From: Candidatus Poseidoniaceae archaeon
GTDB taxonomy: Archaea; Thermoplasmatota; Poseidoniia; Poseidoniales; Poseidoniaceae
Assembly: GCA_022451765.1 (NCBI GenBank)
Contig: JAKUNY010000111.1
Location: 1-5,227 of the forward strand
Direction of reading: 5' to 3'
Length of the DNA stretch: 5,227 nt
Notes under the pieces: model-generated
Databases searched by the model: none
Seen by the model: only the letters and a program-made list of their open reading frames with translations
What the model was told of the DNA's origin: nothing
Position numbers and translations under genes: made by a program
In this document: positions 1 through 5,227 of the stretch, in pieces
How the letters are laid out: each line of letters starts with the position of its first letter
Numbering within the stretch: position 1 is the stretch's first letter

Positions 1-328
1 TCGTTCGCAAGTCTTGCTCCATAGGGGTTAGCTTTTCCAGCAGTGAGGGGGCTGACTGGGTGAGTATTTTTTCTAACTTTTTTCTAACGCGCAGCAGAAC
101 TGACGTCGCTTGAATGGCCAATTTGTGTTTTTTTCGAATCGAGAGCACTTCTGCAAGGATTCGAATCCCTTTGACCAACAATGCTTGCATTGCTCCATCA
201 CGCTGTTTGTTGGCAAGCAGCATTGAGGTAAACTCACTGGCCATCACCTCGACCATCTCGTGTCGACCTTCATCGAAATATCGCAGCATCTGCGACAAGG
301 TCTGATTTGGATCCGACATACCAAACAT
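1..328 (-). CDS. Small helical protein of unknown function, 3' part cut by window edge
   Basis: Reading leftward from an ATG at 328, the frame stays open for 109 codons to the window edge, so the C-terminus is missing. I do not recognise the family. The visible part is rich in Leu, Ala, Lys, Arg, Glu and Gln and has almost no aromatic residues or prolines up to about residue 90. This suggests long amphipathic helices, perhaps a helical-repeat (TPR-like) or coiled-coil protein. A basic stretch lies around residues 65-86 (IRKKHK, then RVRKKLEK). No signal peptide or membrane segment is seen. The start at 328 is preferred because a GAGG motif lies at 336-339, seven bases upstream; a second in-frame ATG is at 319. 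The gene begins nine bases after the stop of the RAM-domain gene, in the same frame, so the two are very probably cotranscribed and possibly translationally coupled. A short rightward frame (114-305) lies inside it and is taken as its shadow. The reading frame is well supported; the function is unknown. Confidence 0.72.
   Translation of the reverse strand, partial: MFGMSDPNQTLSQMLRYFDEGRHEMVEVMASEFTSMLLANKQRDGAMQALLVKGIRILAEVLSIRKKHKLAIQATSVLLRVRKKLEKILTQSAPSLLEKLTPMEQDLRT
67..88. repeat. Perfect 2 x 11-bp tandem repeat inside a coding frame
   Basis: The 11-mer TTTTTTCTAAC occurs at 67-77 and again immediately at 78-88 with no mismatch. It lies inside the leftward partial gene and encodes part of its Lys/Arg/Glu-rich helix. 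The unit is not a multiple of three, so gain or loss of one copy would shift the frame. Each copy also carries a run of six T (A on the coding strand). The repeat is visible directly; any functional role is inference. Confidence 0.8.
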
Positions 329-335
329 CGTTCTG

Positions 336-339
336 CCTC
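336..339 (-). promoter_or_regulatory. Ribosome binding site deciding the start at 328
   Basis: On the minus strand the sequence TGAGGCAGAACGATG joins the stop codon of the RAM gene (TGA, 340-338) to the next start (ATG, 328-326). GAGG overlaps the stop codon and sits seven bases before the ATG, a normal Shine-Dalgarno distance. It is the clearest such site in the window, in keeping with an internal operon gene that cannot be leaderless. Confidence 0.55.
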
Positions 340-580
340 ACTGTACATCGGTTGCCGCTGTTAGTGTCGTGGTTTCAACCACGCCCCCCAATGTCCGAAT
401 ACTTCCCAAAATGAGGTTAGAAAGTTTTGAAAAATCATCAACAACAACCTTGCAGTAGACATCGTATTCTCCGAAAAGCACCATTGCCTCCGACACTTCG
501 CGCATCACCTTGAGATCGGCAACAACTTGTTGTTCTTGGCCGGGTTCAGTAGAAATCAACACCAACGCGATAGCGGACAT
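338..580 (-). CDS. Stand-alone Lrp/AsnC ligand-binding (RAM) domain protein
   Basis: This 80-residue protein matches the effector-binding half of Lrp/AsnC regulators: an opening beta strand with a TEPGQE turn (residues 3-16), a helix (17-28), the VLFGEYDVYCKV core with its conserved G-x-Y-D (34-45), a second helix (48-63) and a closing beta strand after GG (65-75). The N-terminal helix-turn-helix of full-length regulators is absent, and only 20 bases of the start region lie free before the divergent gene, so this is a genuine single-domain form. Such free RAM domains are common in archaea. Family members form dimers and higher rings, bind amino acids at the dimer interface, and may act alone or by mixing with full-length Lrp proteins. 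No Shine-Dalgarno motif lies at a useful distance, but an AT-rich patch sits about 27 bases upstream, which fits a leaderless transcript. It heads an operon with the unknown helical protein to its left. The ligand cannot be told from sequence. Confidence 0.88.
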   Translation of the reverse strand: MSAIALVLISTEPGQEQQVVADLKVMREVSEAMVLFGEYDVYCKVVVDDFSKLSNLILGSIRTLGGVVETTTLTAATDVQ

Positions 581-602
581 GATTGACCATTCTGAACCTC
601 AT

Positions 603-611
603 GTTTAATTC
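603..611. promoter_or_regulatory. Possible shared TATA element for the divergent genes
   Basis: The patch GTTTAATTC (603-611) is the only AT-rich, TATA-like stretch between the two divergent starts. Its centre lies about 27 bases upstream of the leftward RAM start (580), the usual TATA distance for a leaderless archaeal transcript. It lies about 33 bases upstream of the rightward ATG at 640. Read either way it gives TTTAATT or AATTAAA, which is roughly symmetric. This is inferred from spacing alone, and it would be inside the gene if AK6 really starts at 583 or 601. Confidence 0.35.
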
Positions 612-639
612 TTCACGTCTGTTGGTCGCATCGAAGGGG

Positions 640-1185
640 ATGTGTGCAAAGGTCGTTGCGATAACCGGATCGCCGGGAACTGGGAAATCGACGCTTGCAA
701 TACAACTAACTGACCTAGGCTTTCAAGTCCGAACAATTGAGACCATTGCTCTGGAAGTGGAGGCCCTCTCGCTGCAAAATGGCCACCAAGAAATAGACAC
801 AACGAAACTAGGATCTTGGACACACAGTGGAACCGAAACCTGTGTGATTGATGGCCACCTTTCGCACTATTGTTCCATAGATGCCGTGATTGTTCTTCGG
901 TGCAACCCGAAGAATCTGCGTCATCGATTAACCAATCGAGAAGGATACGGCCCTGAAAAAATTGAGTCGAATGTAGAATGGGAACTTCTCGGAGGCGTGT
1001 GGTCTGAGTTGATAATGCTGCATCCGAGTAAAAATGTGTTGGAACTCGACACAACCGATCAAGGAATTGAGATTCAAACCGTTCTTGATTTTCTGGAAAA
1101 TTCGGACCTAGCAGAATCGGTTGAACATTCAGTGGAGAACTCGATAGACTGGATAAGACTCAATTTTGCTGCCGAAAGCATATGA
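640..1185 (+). CDS. AK6/Fap7-family adenylate kinase / ribosome-maturation ATPase
   Basis: With the ATG at 640 the product is 181 residues, close to the usual size of the AK6 (Fap7, hCINAP) family. Visible hallmarks are the P-loop GSPGTGKST (residues 10-18), the family signature DGHLSH (71-76), LRCNP followed by RLTNR (86-100), a GY pair (102-103), an acidic ESNVEWE helix (109-115), and an IDW near the C-terminus (169-171) that is also common in archaeal members. The family has adenylate kinase and ATPase activity. In archaea and eukaryotes it binds the small-subunit protein uS11 (formerly called Rps14) and helps late 40S/30S maturation in the cytoplasm. The frame is open further upstream with a TTG at 583 and an ATG at 601. 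I prefer 640 because the protein then begins just before the first beta strand, as in relatives, and because a TATA-like patch lies at 603-611. AAGGGG directly abuts this ATG, too close to act as a normal ribosome site. The phosphatidyltransferase gene follows 29 bases later and is probably cotranscribed. Confidence 0.9.
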   Translation: MCAKVVAITGSPGTGKSTLAIQLTDLGFQVRTIETIALEVEALSLQNGHQEIDTTKLGSWTHSGTETCVIDGHLSHYCSIDAVIVLRCNPKNLRHRLTNREGYGPEKIESNVEWELLGGVWSELIMLHPSKNVLELDTTDQGIEIQTVLDFLENSDLAESVEHSVENSIDWIRLNFAAESI

Positions 1186-1214
1186 CCCTTCTTCCACTCC
1201 AATAAGCGATAGAG

Positions 1215-1922
1215 ATGGCACTTGAGCAGCTTAGAAAACGATGGGAAGCCATCGCTTTACCAATCGTCTCACGTTTTGGTCGCACCAATCCGGCTGTTCT
1301 TACATGGCTTGCACTCCCAGTCGGCGTCGCAGCTAGCGTGTTGGTCTTTACGGCACCAAAAAGCGACACTGGAGCATTGATGCTTCTTGGCTCTGCTTTC
1401 TTGATTGCCTTTTCGATGGTCCTTGACGGACTGGATGGCCAACTAGCGCGACACACGGGCCAAGTTTCTCGTTGGGGGGACTATCTCGACCACACACTCG
1501 ATCGACTCCTCGACGCCATGTGGGTCGTCGCAATCGCATCAAGCCCCGCCTGGGTTGGAGATCCAGTTCTTGGATGGGCTGCGGCATGGTTCACCATTTT
1601 GGGCTCTTACATGGGCACACAAGCCCAAGCTGTGAGCGGAGGTCGAAACTATCGAGGATTTTCTAGAGCAGATCGGACAATTCTCACCATCGCAGCGCTC
1701 GCATTGACCGGAATCTTTTGGCTGATTGGGGTTCAGGACTTTTCATCTGCACCTGCTCCTTTCGACCACCTCGAGATGAATCCCCTCTCGGTTGTTGTCA
1801 TCGTATCAGGCCTTGGTGGCATGTACACCTTCTTTGTACGTTTTTCACAAGCAAGAAAGGAGATTATCGCACTCGACAAGGAACAACCACTCGCCCAACC
1901 GAAGAACGACGAATCGGAGTAG
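1215..1922 (+). CDS. CDP-alcohol phosphatidyltransferase (archaeal phospholipid head-group synthase)
   Basis: This integral membrane enzyme of 235 residues moves a phospho-lipid unit from a CDP-activated lipid (CDP-archaeol in archaea) to an alcohol such as inositol phosphate, glycerol phosphate or serine. The complete family motif D-x2-D-G-x2-A-R-x8-G-x3-D-x3-D is present: D71, D74, G75, A78, R79, G88, D92 and D96. The four aspartates bind the two metal ions and carry out catalysis. About six hydrophobic helices are visible, near residues 26-46, 54-70, 101-115, 117-137, 155-173 and 191-210, the usual number for the family. The SY (131-132) and the later GFSRADR (148-154) resemble archaetidylinositol phosphate synthases, but the acceptor cannot be fixed from this. 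The C-terminal 25 residues are polar and charged and probably cytoplasmic. It follows the AK6 gene by 29 bases, with no promoter seen between them. This AK6-phosphatidyltransferase order is, as I recall, also found in other euryarchaea. The start at 1215 gives the usual short cytoplasmic N-terminus; only a weak GAG lies upstream. Confidence 0.9.
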   Translation: MALEQLRKRWEAIALPIVSRFGRTNPAVLTWLALPVGVAASVLVFTAPKSDTGALMLLGSAFLIAFSMVLDGLDGQLARHTGQVSRWGDYLDHTLDRLLDAMWVVAIASSPAWVGDPVLGWAAAWFTILGSYMGTQAQAVSGGRNYRGFSRADRTILTIAALALTGIFWLIGVQDFSSAPAPFDHLEMNPLSVVVIVSGLGGMYTFFVRFSQARKEIIALDKEQPLAQPKNDESE

Positions 1923-1955
1923 ATTCAAGCCAAAGAAACACCGTCGTTGTTCAAG

Positions 1956-1963
1956 TTATTTAT
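1956..1963 (+). promoter_or_regulatory. Probable TATA box of the large surface-protein gene
   Basis: TTATTTAT stands out in the 79-base gap between the phosphatidyltransferase stop and the start at 2002, preceded by a short purine-containing stretch (CAAG) that could be the factor-B element. At the usual distance, transcription would start near 1985-1988, inside the GC-rich GGGCGGCGGCG at 1979-1989. That would leave a leader of about 15 bases with only a weak TTGAG before the ATG. No hairpin terminator for the upstream operon was found in the gap. This call rests on base composition and spacing only. Confidence 0.45.
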
Positions 1964-2001
1964 CGGCATACTCTTAACGGGCGGCGGCGACGTATTGAGT
2001 G

Positions 2002-2106
2002 ATGGGTGCGAACGCGCTGAACCGTAGTCTCCGACCAAAGGCCGCTGTCATGGTCTTACTGATGATGCTCATGGTCGTTCCACTAACGCCAGTTTCGACA
2101 GCAGCG
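2002..2106 (+). other. Signal peptide of the surface protein
   Basis: Residues 1-35 show a basic n-region (R8, R11, K13), a hydrophobic core of Met, Leu and Val from about 14 to 28, and a small-residue end, PVSTAA. Signal peptidase I would fit after A34 or A35, leaving a mature protein that begins near Asp36. The export signal agrees with the ectodomain's cysteine pairs and sequons. No twin-arginine motif or lipobox is present, so Sec export with a free N-terminus is expected. Confidence 0.8.
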
Positions 2107-5100
2107 GACACCAATCCCGACAATTTGCAAGCACAACATATTGCTGCAGTTTTTGACCCAGTTTCGGAAACAACAACCATCACATGGCAAAATATCGATA
2201 CGTACAACGGAAACGTCCCTTACTATCATTCTGCTATCTACACTGTACTTCGACACACTGAACCAATTACCCAATCAAATGTAGACACTGTGCAAGTTGT
2301 TGAATCAGTTCCAGCCTGCCAAGCCAACGTCTATGTTCAGTATGCTTGGTGTTTAAGTTCAGCTGGCGGCAATGGAGGACAACATCCTGGCCACAGTGTT
2401 TCTTATCTTGTTGATGCAGGTACCAACAGCACGTTCTACTACGCAGTCACAATAGGATGGGATTCGGACGGCGACAATGTCGGCTCCCCTGGCTGGGAAG
2501 TCGATGTCACATATTCAGAACTCGATCCAGATGTATCCACTCTGACCATTGGCGCCGAGGAGACGACCCTCTCGATTGAAACGCCACTGTATTTCCAAGC
2601 ATCATATTCACTTTTAGACAGTGAAACCACACTCACGTGGATCAATTACCATTCGCCTCTCTTACCGAACACGGAACCGGCATTGGAGAACACCAGCATT
2701 TTGATTTGGCGTTCAACAACGGAGATTTCTCGAAGCAATGGTGGTCAAATCTACGACCAGTTGACACCGATCGCAAACCTTAGTTCAGATGTAGAATCCT
2801 ATGTCTACACGGTACCGCCAAACACAAACGAGGAGGCTTATTACGCAATAACGTACTTCATACCGAACAAGACTGTGTCAGGCGAAGACTTTGTCGACCT
2901 TCGATTTTTGTCGAACAACGCACTTACAGACCCAGTCCTTGAAGACAATCGGCCACCGAACCACGTAACTGTATTTTCAGTGGGTACAACCTCTGAATCG
3001 GACGGTACCGGTGAAACGGAATTGACATGGTTTGGTGTACCTGGAGAAACAGGCGAACGATATGACCTCTATGTATCAGGTAGCCCATTTAGTTCCATTT
3101 TCGATACGGGCGTTGTATTCTTAGCATCCGTTTACGAAGACTCGTCGCTTGAAGACTCAAATGCTCCGTACACCTACACACGTGAGCTCCCAATCGGAAC
3201 GCTTGGGTATGCACACTATTGCGTTGTAACCGTTGACGCAATTGGTCTCTTTGACCAAACGACGAGCGGCGGCTCATGTGATTCGATTGAAGAGGATGCA
3301 TTCAGCAACTGGCAAAAAGAGCCGACGAATGTTCAAGCGGAATTCATAGGCGATCGGACCATTCGAGTCACATGGAACGACCAACTTGGAATTGAAGGTG
3401 AGCGTTATCACATTTACTCAAGCAATGGAGTTCCAACGAATTCTCAACAATTTGCCACGCAAGCAACGTACCACGGGTTTGTAAACGACAACACAGAGAC
3501 GTACGACATCGTTATTGGTCCAGAAGTTGTTTCGGAAACGGGCGCCGTGCTCAATTGGTACATTTACGTCACAAGCGAAGCACAATATGTCCATACCAAC
3601 GGATCCTACGAGTATACTGGACTTGACCAAAACGAAGCCGGACCAATTGAAATCGACATCACAGCACCTACTCGGCCTCAGATTATTACCGCTGAGAGCC
3701 GTGGTGACCTTGGCATTGTTGCCATGGAATGGGGGAATCTGCAAGAGACGTTCGAAACCTACCAGATATGGCGCCACAACGGAAATCCTTTCGAAGATTC
3801 ATCGGTTAGTAGCGGTGACGAAGAGGGCTGGGAACTGGTCTTGGATGATATCAACGTAGGCCTCCAAAGCTCTGCTACCATTATTCGCAATGTTCCAATT
3901 GCGAACGATTCAGAACAAGATGCATGGTATGCCATAACCGTATGCGACCAGTTCAACAATTGCAACCAAGAGATTTTGGAAGGATTGACAAGCAATTCCC
4001 GAATCATTCGTGAGGACTCTCGAGCACCAACCGTTGATATGCAACTAGTTGATGAGGACGGTAATCTCTACACAAGCCCTTCACTTGTACCAGGGCTTTA
4101 CACTGTTACGATCGAAGTGAGCGAGTATCTCAAGACCACCCCCTCGATTGAGGTCTTCTCGTCGGACGGTTACGACGAAACCGATGGGGGTGAACTCATG
4201 ACACAAACAGCGGATAATCAACTCGATCCGAACAAGGGGCCTGAGTATGAGTACGAATTCAGAATCTCCAACTCTGAGCAAGCGAGTGATCTGTCGATTG
4301 TTATGACGCTTCTTGATGTGGCCGACAACCAAGGCACCATCACAAACACATCCTTCAAGATCGATGCTCAGACGCCGACCATTTCTGTTTATGCGCCTTC
4401 ACCATCATCCGACGGCTCCAAATACCTCTATGGGAACAAAATCAACCTCATGTTTGCTGCCGAGGACGATGTCCAAATCGCAGACCTTCAGTACCGCTTC
4501 ACCTTCAATTATGGAGGATTAACCGGTTCGACGAGTACCTCTCCTTGGGCAAATGCAGAAGGAATCACCGACGTTAACGGTGACGGAAGTTCACTCGTTA
4601 GTGACATGGAATTCTCTGCAGGAACGTTCGATGCAGGCCAGCATGCTATCACTGTGCGTGCGCTCGACACAGCCGGTAACCAGAAGTCTGCGCAGGTGGT
4701 TTTCGTGGTTGATTTCTGCCGAAACAATCTCCAAGGCGAGACAGTTTGTGCGTTTGAGGAAGACCTCAAACCTGAACCAGAACCTGAAATCGTTACCCCC
4801 TCCATGAGCGAACCGCCTTATGTTTTGGTTTGGATTGCTGTTGGTGTAAACGTCATTATCTTCATCGTTGCCTTGCTAATCGTTCAGGTCAGTTTGTCTG
4901 GACCAAAGAGAAGGAGAAAGGGCGATGATGATGAAGACGATGATTGGATGTCTGAATTCATCGGAACGACACAGGATGTCGACATGGATGATATCACTGG
5001 AACCGGTTCCGCTGCAGCAGTCAAGAAGGAAGAGGAGAACAAATCCGAATCCACTGAGCCCGAGGAAGATGACCCATTCGCAGTCAATGTTGTTCAACGC

Positions 5101-5227
5101 AAGACACGTCGAAAGAAGAAAGCCGAGGAGGTGGAGGATGACGATGATGACGACGATTTCTCATGGGATGACGACGATGACGATGACGATGATGATGACG
5201 ATGACGATGATGATGACGATGACAATG
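2002..5227 (+). CDS. Large type I membrane surface protein with FnIII/Ig-like modules and poly-Asp cytoplasmic tail, 3' end cut by window
   Basis: The frame is open for 1075 codons from ATG 2002 to the window edge; a TGA at 1996-1998 bounds it upstream, leaving only GTG 1999 as an alternative. A signal peptide occupies residues 1-35. Five fibronectin-III-like modules follow (about 41-165, 185-305, 319-425, 441-545, 556-665), recognised by a repeating beta-strand pattern: a Trp in the B strand (W62, W213, W343, W458, W577), a Tyr/Trp-rich C strand, and a YYAITV-like F strand (146-151, 280-285, 406-411, 519-524, 642-647). Two Ig-like modules follow (about 675-793 and 794-905), the second ending in ALDTAGN, common in bacterial and archaeal Ig-like repeats. 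Then come a Pro/Glu stalk (923-933), a membrane helix (about 940-965), KRRRK, and a tail with poly-Asp runs. Cysteines occur only as four close pairs, and seven N-x-S/T sequons lie in the ectodomain. No enzyme motif is seen. Adhesion, cell-surface scaffolding or polymer binding is likely, but I recognise no named family. Module borders are approximate. Confidence 0.9.
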   Translation, partial: MGANALNRSLRPKAAVMVLLMMLMVVPLTPVSTAADTNPDNLQAQHIAAVFDPVSETTTITWQNIDTYNGNVPYYHSAIYTVLRHTEPITQSNVDTVQVVESVPACQANVYVQYAWCLSSAGGNGGQHPGHSVSYLVDAGTNSTFYYAVTIGWDSDGDNVGSPGWEVDVTYSELDPDVSTLTIGAEETTLSIETPLYFQASYSLLDSETTLTWINYHSPLLPNTEPALENTSILIWRSTTEISRSNGGQIYDQLTPIANLSSDVESYVYTVPPNTNEEAYYAITYFIPNKTVSGEDFVDLRFLSNNALTDPVLEDNRPPNHVTVFSVGTTSESDGTGETELTWFGVPGETGERYDLYVSGSPFSSIFDTGVVFLASVYEDSSLEDSNAPYTYTRELPIGTLGYAHYCVVTVDAIGLFDQTTSGGSCDSIEEDAFSNWQKEPTNVQAEFIGDRTIRVTWNDQLGIEGERYHIYSSNGVPTNSQQFATQATYHGFVNDNTETYDIVIGPEVVSETGAVLNWYIYVTSEAQYVHTNGSYEYTGLDQNEAGPIEIDITAPTRPQIITAESRGDLGIVAMEWGNLQETFETYQIWRHNGNPFEDSSVSSGDEEGWELVLDDINVGLQSSATIIRNVPIANDSEQDAWYAITVCDQFNNCNQEILEGLTSNSRIIREDSRAPTVDMQLVDEDGNLYTSPSLVPGLYTVTIEVSEYLKTTPSIEVFSSDGYDETDGGELMTQTADNQLDPNKGPEYEYEFRISNSEQASDLSIVMTLLDVADNQGTITNTSFKIDAQTPTISVYAPSPSSDGSKYLYGNKINLMFAAEDDVQIADLQYRFTFNYGGLTGSTSTSPWANAEGITDVNGDGSSLVSDMEFSAGTFDAGQHAITVRALDTAGNQKSAQVVFVVDFCRNNLQGETVCAFEEDLKPEPEPEIVTPSMSEPPYVLVWIAVGVNVIIFIVALLIVQVSLSGPKRRRKGDDDEDDDWMSEFIGTTQDVDMDDITGTGSAAAVKKEEENKSESTEPEEDDPFAVNVVQRKTRRKKKAEEVEDDDDDDDFSWDDDDDDDDDDDDDDDDDDDN
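4819..4896 (+). other. Transmembrane helix and stop-transfer boundary of the surface protein
   Basis: Residues about 940-965 form one uncharged hydrophobic stretch rich in Val, Ile and Leu. It is preceded by a Pro/Glu stalk (KPEPEPE) and followed at once by KRRRK (969-973). With the signal peptide this gives an outside N-terminus and a cytoplasmic C-terminus under the positive-inside rule. It is the only membrane segment after the signal peptide in the part seen. Confidence 0.85.
4921..5227 (+). other. Cytoplasmic acidic tail with alternating basic patches
   Basis: From residue 974 the tail is disordered-looking and highly charged. It runs DDDEDDDW (975-982), a mixed linker with EEDDPFAVN (1021-1029), a basic patch RRKKK (1036-1040), seven Asp (1046-1052), FSW (1053-1055), then nineteen Asp (1056-1074), and continues past the window. 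Single aromatic residues sit beside the acidic runs (W982, F1025, F1053, W1055). Such tails can bind metal ions or basic proteins or act as charged spacers; none of these is shown by the sequence. The end of the protein is not in view. Confidence 0.75.
5167..5223 (+). repeat. GAT/GAC aspartate-codon tract with a perfect 18-bp tandem repeat
   Basis: Nineteen consecutive Asp codons (eleven GAT, eight GAC) fill this tract. From 5176 to 5223 the codon order GAT GAC GAT GAC GAT GAT repeats perfectly with an 18-bp period for about 2.7 copies. A shorter run of seven Asp codons lies just upstream at 5137-5157. Exact codon-level periodicity points to recent replication slippage or duplication rather than selection on the protein alone. 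Because the unit is a multiple of three, length changes keep the frame. Confidence 0.85.

Noticed and set aside
114..305. Rightward 63-residue open frame
   Set aside because: It lies wholly inside the leftward partial gene, which has a ribosome site, operon context and a helical-looking product; the rightward translation is low-complexity Ser/Ile/Arg-rich with no motif.
1015..1032. Low-identity direct repeats and chance palindromes such as restriction-like sites
   Set aside because: They are short, isolated, and lie in coding sequence at the frequency expected by chance.
605..1054. Leftward 149-residue open frame opposite the AK6 gene
   Set aside because: The AK6 frame carries a full P-loop and DGHLSH signature, and the antisense translation shows no recognisable motif, so it is a shadow.
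1923..2001. Gap searched for a hairpin terminator, tRNA or small gene
   Set aside because: No convincing inverted repeat followed by T residues, no cloverleaf-like sequence and no open frame with a start signal were seen; only the TATA-like element is supported.
1974..2274. Leftward open frames across the start of the surface-protein gene
   Set aside because: They are antisense to the signal peptide and first module, which form a coherent secreted protein; their products are Val/Ser/Cys-rich with no family features.
3515..3859. Rightward 114-residue frame inside the surface-protein gene
   Set aside because: It is an offset frame within modules 4 and 5, has no ribosome site of note, and yields a basic product with no recognisable domain.
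4876..5097. Leftward Ser/Leu/Phe-rich frames that resemble small membrane proteins
   Set aside because: The hydrophobic look comes from reading GAT/GAC and GAA codons backwards (ATC, GTC, TTC); the forward frame continues the long surface protein.
5137..5223. GAT/GAC tract considered as a CRISPR-like or intergenic repeat
   Set aside because: There are no spacers, the unit is in frame and encodes Asp throughout, and it continues the acidic tail.

Overview
The window looks like chromosomal DNA from a euryarchaeal-type archaeon. The best guess is a marine lineage such as Poseidoniia (Marine Group II), but nothing here proves the taxon. Three things point to archaea. There is an archaeal/eukaryotic-type AK6/Fap7 nucleoside-triphosphatase, directly followed by a CDP-alcohol phosphatidyltransferase of the kind that makes archaeal phospholipid head groups. 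There is a free-standing Lrp/AsnC ligand-binding (RAM) domain. Most starts also lack a convincing Shine-Dalgarno sequence but have AT-rich TATA-like patches at archaeal spacing. GC content is moderate and genes are tightly packed; the longest gap is under 80 bases. No tRNA, rRNA, CRISPR array or insertion sequence was seen.

Layout: the left end holds two leftward genes. One is an 80-residue RAM-domain protein (338-580). Nine bases after it comes a small helical protein of unknown function that runs off the left edge (1-328). Diverging from these is a rightward pair: AK6/Fap7-type ATPase (about 640-1185) and a CDP-alcohol phosphatidyltransferase (1215-1922). The divergent starts are so close that one AT-rich patch near 603-611 may serve as TATA element for both directions. 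After a 79-base gap containing a probable promoter, an open frame of 1075 codons runs from 2002 off the right edge.

That last gene dominates the window. It encodes a type I membrane protein with a signal peptide, about five fibronectin-III-like and two Ig-like beta-sandwich modules, a Pro/Glu stalk, one transmembrane helix with a basic stop-transfer cluster, and a cytoplasmic tail of basic patches and long aspartate runs. The ectodomain has eight cysteines in four close pairs and seven N-glycosylation sequons, as expected for an extracellular adhesion or scaffold protein. The aspartate tail is encoded by GAT/GAC codons that form a perfect 18-bp tandem repeat.

The first four genes look like housekeeping and regulatory functions: ribosome maturation or nucleotide metabolism, membrane lipid synthesis and amino-acid sensing. 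The large surface protein is the accessory-like, least described part.
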